DNA of 45,421 nucleotides, taken from the NCBI GenBank assembly GCA_050246915.1, contig JBFWVD010000044.1, positions 1 to 45,421 on the forward strand, given 5' to 3'. Under the pieces are notes generated by a model. It saw only the letters and a list, made by a program, of their open reading frames with translations, did not search any database and was not told the origin of the DNA. The translations under genes were made by a program, and so were the position numbers. Position 1 is the first letter of the stretch; every line of letters begins with the position of its first letter. Origin of the DNA: JBFWVD01 sp050246915. GTDB taxonomy: Bacteria; Actinomycetota; Acidimicrobiia; Acidimicrobiales; Ilumatobacteraceae. Positions 25,015 through 32,042 of this stretch are shown piece by piece.

Positions 25015-27174
25015 GTGACGCGCGCGCACGTACGAGACGATGAGAGGGGGTTCACCCTCATCGAGTTGATGGTGGTGGTTCTCGTCATCGCCGTGCTGCT
25101 CGCGATCGCCATCCCCAGCTTCTTCGGTGCGCGCACCAGAGCACAGGCACTCGCCGCTCGTTCGACGCTCACCCAGGCGCTCGACGTCGCAACGGTGACT
25201 CTCGCCGAGGCCACGACCATCGGCTCGGAACCACTTTCAACAACGGTGGCCCGTCTCCAGGCGCAAGAGACGTCGTACACGTTCACGGCCGCAGTGTCGA
25301 CTGGTCCCAGCGTCGTGTCCGTCGCTACCGCATCGGGCAACATCACCTTGGCGGTGGCGGGCACCGACGGCACCTGTGTCATCGGCACCAGCCGCTCGAC
25401 CGGTCGGATCACCGCGGACACGACCGGTGCGTGCCTCGCGACCACATTCCTGTCATCGACACTGCTCAACCCGACCGGCACGACCACCACTGCGGCGACC
25501 ACCACGACAGTTGTTCCGACGACCACCACGACGCCCACGACGACAACCGCTGCGACGCCGCTCACAACCGTGCGACTCCTCAGCAGCACTGGCGCACCGC
25601 TGTCGGGCGGTTCGGTCACCTATGTGCTCGGTGGGTACACCTACACCTTCGGTACGACCGGCTCGAACGGCTCGGCCACGGCGAACCTGTCGCCCGGCTC
25701 GGTCACGATCAACCTCGACTACGCCGGAGGACGGGCGAGCACCGTGGCCACTGTTGGGCCGGGCACCGTCATCACCTTCACCACGGTGCCGGTCACCGTC
25801 CAGTTGCTCTCATCCACCGGCACCGGCATCGCCGGTGCAACCGTGGACTACTTCAACCCGTACTGGAACACACTCGGCACCACCAACGCCTCCGGCACCG
25901 CCACCAAAGAGATGCTCCCCGCGACATACAGCACATTGCAGCTCGACTACGCCGGCGGGACCAACACCCGCACCAACGTCTCCATCACCGGCGCCACCAC
26001 CCTCACCTTCACCACTGTGCCCGTCACCGTCGACTTCCGGACGTCCACTGGTACGCCCATCGCCGGTGCAACCGTGAACTACTTCAACCCGTACTGGAAC
26101 ACACTCGGCACCACCAACGCCTCCGGCACCGCCACCAAGGAAATGCTCACCGGCACCTATAGCCAACTCGATCTCGTGTACGCCGGCGCAACGAGCAGCC
26201 GAACCAACGTGTCCATCACCGGGGCGACCACGATCACCTTTGCCACGGTGCCGGTCACTGTCCAGCTGCGCTCATCCACCGGTACGCCCATCGCCGGCGC
26301 GGACATCAACTACTTCAACCCGTACTGGAACACACTCGGCACCACCAACGCCTCCGGCACCGCCACCAAAGAGATGCTCCCCGCGACGTACAGCACATTG
26401 CAGATCGACTACGCCGGCGGGACCAACACCCGCACCAACGTCGCCATCACCGGCGCCACCACCATCACCTTCACCACCGTCCCCGTCACCGTCGACTTCC
26501 GGACGTCCACCGGTACCGGCATCGCCGGCGCGGACATCAACTACTTCAACCCGTACTGGAACACACTCGGCACCACCAACGCCTCCGGCACCGCCACCAA
26601 GGAAATGCTCACCGGCACCTACAGCCAACTCGATCTCGTGTACGCCGGCGCAACGAGCAGCCGAACCAACGTCTCGATCACCGGGGCGACCACGATCACC
26701 TTTGCCACGGTGCCGGTCACCGTCCAGCTGCTCTCATCCACCGGCACCGGCATCGCCGGCGCAACCGTGAACTACTTCAACCCGTACTGGAACACACTCG
26801 GCACCACCAACGCCTCCGGCACCGCCACCAAAGAGATGCTCCCCGCGACATACAGCACATTGCAGCTCGACTACGCCGGCGGGACCAACACCCGCACCAA
26901 CGTCGCCATCACCGGCGCCACCACCATCACCTTCACCACCGTCCCCGTCACCATCACAGTGCTCAACGGTTCGGGCACCTCGGTATCAGGAGCGACGGTC
27001 AGCTACGCCAATCCGTATTGGAACTCGTTCGGCACCACCGGTGCTGGCGGCGTTGTAGCGAAGGAGATGTTGCCCGACAACTACGACTCGATCACGGCGA
27101 GCTGGACCGGCGGCACTGCGCAGCGAACCAACGTTGCCGTCACGGCAGCCACGTCGTTGACGTTGAGCCCCTAG
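25015..27174 (+). CDS. Type IV pilin-like protein carrying seven C-terminal tandem repeats
   Basis: The protein has 719 residues from a GTG start. The N-terminus is a canonical class III leader and pilin helix: MTRAHVRDDERG, then FTLIELMVVV with Glu at position +5, followed by a hydrophobic helix and a short globular domain (to about residue 150). Next comes a Thr-rich linker (about 151-183). From about 184 to the end are seven repeats of 76-77 residues built around a VPVTV...STG..IAGA..YFNPYWNTLGTTNASGTATKEML core. The first and last copies are diverged; the middle five are nearly identical. The repeat resembles small beta-sandwich surface domains of the Cna-B or carboxypeptidase-regulatory kind, but I cannot name it. 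No pilus assembly gene is adjacent. It is likely a pilus-tip or surface-displayed adhesive protein. Confidence 0.85.
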   Translation: MTRAHVRDDERGFTLIELMVVVLVIAVLLAIAIPSFFGARTRAQALAARSTLTQALDVATVTLAEATTIGSEPLSTTVARLQAQETSYTFTAAVSTGPSVVSVATASGNITLAVAGTDGTCVIGTSRSTGRITADTTGACLATTFLSSTLLNPTGTTTTAATTTTVVPTTTTTPTTTTAATPLTTVRLLSSTGAPLSGGSVTYVLGGYTYTFGTTGSNGSATANLSPGSVTINLDYAGGRASTVATVGPGTVITFTTVPVTVQLLSSTGTGIAGATVDYFNPYWNTLGTTNASGTATKEMLPATYSTLQLDYAGGTNTRTNVSITGATTLTFTTVPVTVDFRTSTGTPIAGATVNYFNPYWNTLGTTNASGTATKEMLTGTYSQLDLVYAGATSSRTNVSITGATTITFATVPVTVQLRSSTGTPIAGADINYFNPYWNTLGTTNASGTATKEMLPATYSTLQIDYAGGTNTRTNVAITGATTITFTTVPVTVDFRTSTGTGIAGADINYFNPYWNTLGTTNASGTATKEMLTGTYSQLDLVYAGATSSRTNVSITGATTITFATVPVTVQLLSSTGTGIAGATVNYFNPYWNTLGTTNASGTATKEMLPATYSTLQLDYAGGTNTRTNVAITGATTITFTTVPVTITVLNGSGTSVSGATVSYANPYWNSFGTTGAGGVVAKEMLPDNYDSITASWTGGTAQRTNVAVTAATSLTLSP
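25552..27171 (+). repeat. Seven tandem repeats of 231 bp (first 228 bp) in the pilin-like gene
   Basis: Unit starts are about 25552 (diverged, 228 bp), 25780, 26011, 26242, 26473, 26704 and 26935 (diverged). The exact 231-bp period follows from the TACTTCAACCC anchor at 25849, 26080, 26311, 26542 and 26773. The five central copies alternate two versions: A (LPATYSTLQ.DYAGGTNTRTN) and B (LTGTYSQLDLVYAGATSSRTN), in the order A-B-A-B-A, so a 462-bp higher-order unit is visible. Confidence 0.95.
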
Positions 27175-27203
27175 ACGTCCGAGGGCGCCAACCGATTCAA
27201 CGT

Positions 27204-27219
27204 CGTCGGGCACCCGACG
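27204..27219. terminator. Short GC hairpin after the pilin-like gene
   Basis: CGTCGG and CCGACG, separated by four bases, lie between the pilin-like stop (27174) and the thioesterase start (27236). There is no T-run. It may be a weak terminator. Confidence 0.35.
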
Positions 27220-27235
27220 CGAAGATCACCACTGT

Positions 27236-28090
27236 ATGGATCTCCACGCCTATCTCGGCCTGCAGCCCACCGCCGACCCCTTGCGGTGGACGCTCGAGCT
27301 CAACGATCGCATCACCACCCCACAGCACTTCATGAACGGAGGGTCGGGTTTCGCGGCGTGCATGTCTGCCTTCGAGAACGTGACCGGTCGACCCGTCGTG
27401 TGGGCCTCATGCCACTTCGAATCGTTCGTGTATGCGCCCGCAGTCCTGGAGATCGATCTCGCCCTGCATCGCGAAGGGGGCACGACCTCGCACGGCCGTG
27501 CCGTGCTGCGCAACGGGGACGACACCATCTTGTCGGTCGACGTTGCCCTCGGCCGGCGGGCCGACGGGTTCGAGGGAACGTGGCTGACACGCCCACAGGC
27601 CCCCGATCCACGCGACTGCGCCCGCATCGATCTGAAGACGGCGGGGCCAGCCGAGCGATCCATCGCCGATCACACCGACATGCGACGCGCCATCGGTCGT
27701 ACGGTCGACCAGTTCGATGGAACACCCAGCGATGGTCATTCCGCGCTCTGGATCCACATGGACACCATGTCGGGCCCGGTGACTGCAGGCGAGTTGGCCA
27801 TCGTCGCCGACTTCGTGCCGTTCGACATCGGTCAGCCGCTGGGGCAGAACCTCACCGGTTCGAGCATCGACAACACGTTGCGCATGTGCGAGCTACGGCA
27901 GACCGACTGGGTGCTGCTCGACATCCACATGCATGCGATGCATCGCAACGTGATGCACGCAACGGCGGGACTGTGGGCCGAGGACGGAACGCTGCTCGGC
28001 CTGGCCAGCCAGACGATGCTCGCTCGTCCGGCCGGGAAGATGCCGCCGAAGGCTCCTGATCACTCGATCGAGTCGGACCCGACGTCGTAG
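27236..28090 (+). CDS. Acyl-CoA thioesterase II (TesB-like, double hotdog)
   Basis: This 284-residue protein has a double-hotdog layout. The first hotdog contains NGGSGFAACMSAFENVTGRP and a central RAVLRNGDDTILSVDVALG strand. The second ends with LLDIHMHAMHRNVMHATAGLWAEDGTLLG followed by ASQTMLAR, the usual TesB C-terminal pattern. It should hydrolyse acyl-CoAs to free acids in the cytoplasm. The start is an ATG, and the last 31 bases overlap the 3' end of the convergent WYL regulator gene. No operon partner is adjacent. Confidence 0.82.
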   Translation: MDLHAYLGLQPTADPLRWTLELNDRITTPQHFMNGGSGFAACMSAFENVTGRPVVWASCHFESFVYAPAVLEIDLALHREGGTTSHGRAVLRNGDDTILSVDVALGRRADGFEGTWLTRPQAPDPRDCARIDLKTAGPAERSIADHTDMRRAIGRTVDQFDGTPSDGHSALWIHMDTMSGPVTAGELAIVADFVPFDIGQPLGQNLTGSSIDNTLRMCELRQTDWVLLDIHMHAMHRNVMHATAGLWAEDGTLLGLASQTMLARPAGKMPPKAPDHSIESDPTS

Positions 28091-30117
28091 CGCAGGAGCA
28101 CGCGTGCGGCGGCCGCGGCCGGGAGCCCGACGAAGCGCTCGGGCGATTCGACGACCACACCTGGGCCGATCTGCAAGAGCAACCGCTCGAGCCACCGCTC
28201 ATCGGCGACCGGGAGCTCGATTCGACAGCGATCTGCACCAGAACTGGAGAGCGTCGCCGGGTGGACCTCGCCCACCCAAGCAGCGCGCGCCGGCGCAGTG
28301 AGCACGACGACCTCGGAGCCTTCGGGCGGCCACGGCGCCCGCTTGCGGGGAGCCGATCGTTCGAAGGTCTCGCCGGAGGGCTCGACATCGAGAACGCGGT
28401 CGATGCGGAAGCGACGCACGGTCTCGCTGCTGCGATCCCATCCGTCGAGATACCAGCGCCCGGCGTCGAGCACCACGTCGAGCGGCTCGATCCAGCGTCC
28501 TTCGCTGATGCGATTGGAGGTAGCGGCGAAGTAGTCGATGCGCACCAACCGGCGATCGCGCACCGCGGCCCGTAACACCGGAACGTGTGCCGGTGTGTCG
28601 AGCGCGACGCGCAAGAATTGCGCGGCATCAAGCGATCGCCGCACCTTGTCGAGAGCGGAAGCCAGCGCATCGCGGCGTTTGGGTTCGGTCACCTCGAGCA
28701 GCACCTGACCGGCCGTGCACACCGCGAGCACCTCCGCGGATGTCAGTTCCCCCGGCCCGGCAGGCTGAAGCACCGGAACCGGGCTCATGCTCACCTCGAC
28801 AGTGCTGGGGTCAGCGCTCGGATCATCGAGCACGCCATCGACGTCGTCACCGTCGTCGAACACGATCTCGAACAGATCCTCGGTGTTGTACGGCGGCACC
28901 CCGCACACCGACGCCAGCTGCAGATCCTCCATCACGGTGGACGCCGGCACACCAAAGCGCGAGGCCAACTCCGACACCGCAACAGCGCGGCCGTCTTGGC
29001 GCGACAGCCATGTGAGCATCGCCATCGTTCGTCGCAGCCAACGCATCGCCGGCTGCGTCTTCTGCGGGCCCGACGCCGCTCGCGCTTGCGGTGCAACGCT
29101 GGCACGAGGTCGAGACCGGCGCGCCGACTCGAGCGATGAGGCCTCCGTGGAGCGCATGGCCTTCAACCAGTCCGTGACGAACTCCACCATCTCTGGTGGC
29201 CCGACCACCCAGGCATCGTCTCCGAAGCCGAGGACCCAGGTGCGCAGGGCTTCGGGAAACGACACCGCCAGCCGCACGATCACGCCGTTGTCACCGTCGG
29301 GTCCGTCACCGGTGACCTCGGCGATCACCGACCCCGAACGCAACGTCGACTCGACCCACACTGCCAACGGCCCCCGCACCGCGACGTCGACCATGACCGG
29401 CTCGCCCTGCGGGATGGCCCACGACTCGCTCGGCATGACCTGTTCGGGATCCCACTCCTGCGGTCGTTCGAACGCTCCGGGCTCCCCCACCGTCACACCG
29501 CTCATGCGGTCGATGCGGTAGGTGCGGACCCCATCGCCGATGAGCTCGCCCGACACGTACCAGTTCGTGCGGCGCATCAAAAGCCCGAACGGTCGAACCC
29601 GATGGGGCCGTCCGTTGTAGACGAACTCGACCTCGCATCCCAGCGACGCCGCTCGCAGCAGATCGCCGACCTCACTCGGCGCGCTCAGATCACCCACCGG
29701 CAGATCGGCCAGTGGATCGCTGCCCCCTAGCTTCCACAGTGCGAACGTGTCGGCTTCGCCAGTGAGGTCGACCAGTGACAGCGCTTGACGAATGGCACCG
29801 GCCTCGACGTCGGTGAGCCCGAACTCGGGCAGGACGCTGCGTTCGGGGGAGATCCGATAGGCCCAACGGTCGCTCTGGTCGGCCTCGGTCCGATCACCGC
29901 GGTCCACGGTCTCCACCGGAAACCCGTTCAACCCGAGCTGACGCCGATCGCGCACGAACTCCTGCCGGGCGTTCTCGCGTACGTCGGAGAACCCGGGCAC
30001 CGTCTCGATGATCTCCGTCAGGGTGTGCCCGTCGGAGTTCAACAGCATCGTCACCAGGTTCAAAAGCCGTTCTCGCCGCTCCGCCGCCATCGACCCCATC
30101 GTGACAGACCGCGTCAT
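28060..30117 (-). CDS. pafBC: Fused PafB-PafC WYL-domain transcriptional regulator
   Basis: The protein has 685 residues, about twice a single PafB or PafC. Module 1: helix-turn-helix at about 10-90 (ERRERLLNLVTMLLN...LTEIIETV), then a WYL domain with RPFGLLMRRTNWYVSGE and RTYRIDRMSGV, then a C-terminal extension. Module 2: helix-turn-helix at about 355-410 (LASRFGVPASTVMEDLQL), then WYL with GRWYLDGWD and RRFRIDRVL. In mycobacteria PafB and PafC form a heterodimeric activator of the LexA-independent DNA-damage response; some actinobacteria encode the fusion, as here. It is divergent from the queF-like gene, and its 3' end overlaps the thioesterase gene. The ATG at 30117 was used; ATGs at 30099 and 30090 are alternatives. 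Confidence 0.88.
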   Translation of the reverse strand: MTRSVTMGSMAAERRERLLNLVTMLLNSDGHTLTEIIETVPGFSDVRENARQEFVRDRRQLGLNGFPVETVDRGDRTEADQSDRWAYRISPERSVLPEFGLTDVEAGAIRQALSLVDLTGEADTFALWKLGGSDPLADLPVGDLSAPSEVGDLLRAASLGCEVEFVYNGRPHRVRPFGLLMRRTNWYVSGELIGDGVRTYRIDRMSGVTVGEPGAFERPQEWDPEQVMPSESWAIPQGEPVMVDVAVRGPLAVWVESTLRSGSVIAEVTGDGPDGDNGVIVRLAVSFPEALRTWVLGFGDDAWVVGPPEMVEFVTDWLKAMRSTEASSLESARRSRPRASVAPQARAASGPQKTQPAMRWLRRTMAMLTWLSRQDGRAVAVSELASRFGVPASTVMEDLQLASVCGVPPYNTEDLFEIVFDDGDDVDGVLDDPSADPSTVEVSMSPVPVLQPAGPGELTSAEVLAVCTAGQVLLEVTEPKRRDALASALDKVRRSLDAAQFLRVALDTPAHVPVLRAAVRDRRLVRIDYFAATSNRISEGRWIEPLDVVLDAGRWYLDGWDRSSETVRRFRIDRVLDVEPSGETFERSAPRKRAPWPPEGSEVVVLTAPARAAWVGEVHPATLSSSGADRCRIELPVADERWLERLLLQIGPGVVVESPERFVGLPAAAAARVLLRYDVGSDSIE

Positions 30118-30194
30118 CCGGTCGCAGACGCAACGGTCCGCGCCTGGCCACGATCGATCGGCGCCCAGTGGGTCGGCAGTGGTTCAATGGCCCC

Positions 30195-30596
30195 GTGGCC
30201 CAGAGCGAACCGAACCCCCAGACCGCTGATCTCACCATCTTGGGGGCGACGGTCCGTCATCCGGTGGAGCACGTGGAGTGTTTCCCCGCACCGAAGAACG
30301 TCCGCATCGTCCGTTTCACCAACGACGAGCTGAACTCCATGTGTCCGGTCACTCAGCAGCCAGATCTGTCGACGGTCGTCATCGAGTACGAACCCGATCA
30401 ACGCTGTGTCGAGTCCAAGAGTCTCAAGCTCTACCTGTGGAGCTTTCGTGACAAGGCCGTGTTCGCCGAAGCGATGGCCGCACAGATCGCCGAGGAGATC
30501 ATGTCCTCCGCGCAGCCCCGACGTGTCACGGTCACCTTGACGCAACGTCCTCGCGGCGGGATCGAAGTTCAAGCCATCGCGGAGCTGTGTCGCTGA
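30195..30596 (+). CDS. queF: QueF-type preQ0 reductase homologue lacking the active-site histidine
   Basis: The GTG at 30195 gives 133 residues, the usual size of the short (type I) enzyme; another GTG at 30168 is possible. QueF reduces the nitrile of 7-cyano-7-deazaguanine to preQ1 using NADPH in queuosine synthesis. Visible are the thioimide-forming Cys50 and Asp57 in MCPVTQQPDL, the NADPH motif ESKSLKLY at 73-80, and the C-terminal PRGGIEV. The B. subtilis enzyme has His-Glu where this protein has Ala91-Glu92 (VFAEAM), so the catalytic histidine is replaced. No other queuosine or deazapurine genes are in the window. It is divergent from pafBC. Confidence 0.85.
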   Translation: MAQSEPNPQTADLTILGATVRHPVEHVECFPAPKNVRIVRFTNDELNSMCPVTQQPDLSTVVIEYEPDQRCVESKSLKLYLWSFRDKAVFAEAMAAQIAEEIMSSAQPRRVTVTLTQRPRGGIEVQAIAELCR

Positions 30597-30653
30597 CGCG
30601 CTCGCCGTTTGTCTTCGTTCCCCCGATCGGTGGGCTCCAGACGCACGCGCTCA

Positions 30654-30686
30654 TGAAGATCGCCTGAAGGACGGCTTAAGAACCTC
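30654..30686 (+). promoter_or_regulatory. Three 11-bp direct repeats upstream of the DUF1800 gene
   Basis: TGAAGATCGCC (30654), TGAAGGACGGC (30665) and TTAAGAACCTC (30676) start exactly 11 bp apart. Direct repeats at one-helical-turn spacing are the usual binding pattern of OmpR/PhoB-family response regulators. They end 45 bases before the GTG at 30732, within the 135-base gap after the queF-like gene. No such regulator is encoded nearby. Confidence 0.5.
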
Positions 30687-30731
30687 CGGACGCGATCAAG
30701 GCCGTGTCACGGAACGCCGAAACTCCGGGCA

Positions 30732-32042
30732 GTGCCTGTCTCATCTGATGAAGTCGCCCACCTCCTCCGGCGCGCCGGGTTCGGCGGTACGAGTGCGGAG
30801 ATCGCCGCGCTCACCAGCTTGAACCTGGACCGTGCCGGGTTGGTCAACCGAATCCTCGATCTCTCCTCGGCCCCGCCGGACACCATGCCAGCGTTCATCA
30901 CCGACGAGAACCTCGGCGAGTGGGAACGGGTCGAGAAGCTCATCATGTGGTGGATCGACCGCATGGCGACCTCCCCGTGTCCGCTGTCGGAGAAGATGAC
31001 CTTGTTCTGGCACGGCCACTTCGTGGTCGGCCGCGACAAGGTGCAGTGTCCACGGCATCTCTACGACCAGCTGCATCTGTTCCGCACCAATGCGCTGGGG
31101 AACTTCCGAGATCTCACCCGTGCCGTCGGGCGCGATCCGGCGATGCTCGTGTACCTCGACAACGATCCCAACGAGGTCGGCAGCCCCAACGAGAACTTCG
31201 CACGCGAACTGATGGAGCTGTTCACCCTCGGCCTCGATCAGTACACGCAGGACGACATCATCGCTTCGGCACGCGCCTGGACGGGCCATGGCCTCACCGA
31301 GTCCGAGACCTACCCGGTGTACGAGTTCCATCCCACCAAGCACGACAACGGCAACAAGACGTTCTTCGGCACGACCCGCAACTGGGATGGTCCCGAGATC
31401 ATCGATGAGATCTGCAACGGTGCGAAGCGACCGATCATGGCGCGCTTCATCGCCAAGAAGGTGTTCTCGTTCTTCGCGTACCCGGGCCCGAGCGACACGA
31501 TCGTGCAGCAGTTGGCTGACGTGTTCATCGCCAACGGGCTGTCGATACGTGAGCTGGTTCGGGCCGTGTTCATGCACGATCAGTTCTGGTCGGACACCGC
31601 CCGCAACGGCCTCATCCGCACGCCGGTGGAGTTCGCGGTCGCCGCCATCCGCCACACCGGTGTCGGCACGTACGACGCCAACCCGCAGTGGTGGTTGTCG
31701 GAGATGGGGCAGAAGCCGCTCGAGCCACCGAACGTGGCCGGCTGGAAGCAGAACGCCTACTGGCTCAGTGCAACGTCGCTGTGGGCCAAGGCGTCGTTCG
31801 CCCAGAACCTCGGATGGAAGGTGGGTGAGGGCAGCCTGCTCGAGGATCTGAAGGCCAACACCCTTACCCCGTCAGCCGCAATTCAAATTGCGTTCGATCG
31901 TTTCGGTATCACCAATCCGTCGCCGCAGACCAGGCAACGCCTCGAGAGTTGGATCGCCACCGAGCGGGCCAACGATCGCTGGTTCATCCCACCGGGGCTC
32001 ACCACCGCCCTGCTGCTCACCCCGGAGTTCCAGCTGGCATGA
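30732..32042 (+). CDS. DUF1800 domain protein
   Basis: This 436-residue protein matches the DUF1800 family. It has HLLRRAGFGGTSAEI at the N-terminus, KMTLFWHGHFVV at about 88-99, PNENFARELMELFTLG at about 153-168, DIIASARAWTGHGL, and GWKQNAYWLS near residue 340. The family function is unknown. It is commonly encoded directly before a Tat-exported DUF1501 protein, as here: the next gene's start overlaps this stop (ATGA). I see no signal peptide. The start is a GTG, preceded by three 11-bp direct repeats. Confidence 0.88.
   Translation: MPVSSDEVAHLLRRAGFGGTSAEIAALTSLNLDRAGLVNRILDLSSAPPDTMPAFITDENLGEWERVEKLIMWWIDRMATSPCPLSEKMTLFWHGHFVVGRDKVQCPRHLYDQLHLFRTNALGNFRDLTRAVGRDPAMLVYLDNDPNEVGSPNENFARELMELFTLGLDQYTQDDIIASARAWTGHGLTESETYPVYEFHPTKHDNGNKTFFGTTRNWDGPEIIDEICNGAKRPIMARFIAKKVFSFFAYPGPSDTIVQQLADVFIANGLSIRELVRAVFMHDQFWSDTARNGLIRTPVEFAVAAIRHTGVGTYDANPQWWLSEMGQKPLEPPNVAGWKQNAYWLSATSLWAKASFAQNLGWKVGEGSLLEDLKANTLTPSAAIQIAFDRFGITNPSPQTRQRLESWIATERANDRWFIPPGLTTALLLTPEFQLA

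Noticed and set aside
23589..25043. Long open frames on the plus strand opposite the deacetylase gene (up to 484 codons)
   Set aside because: They are the complement of the repeated, biased module sequence (His/Thr/Pro-rich, duplicated exactly with the module). The minus-strand frame has a signal peptide, modules and a complete NodB domain.
25780..26934. CRISPR-like appearance of regularly spaced repeats
   Set aside because: The period is 231 bp with no short conserved repeat plus unique spacers; the whole unit is conserved and translated. No cas gene is present.
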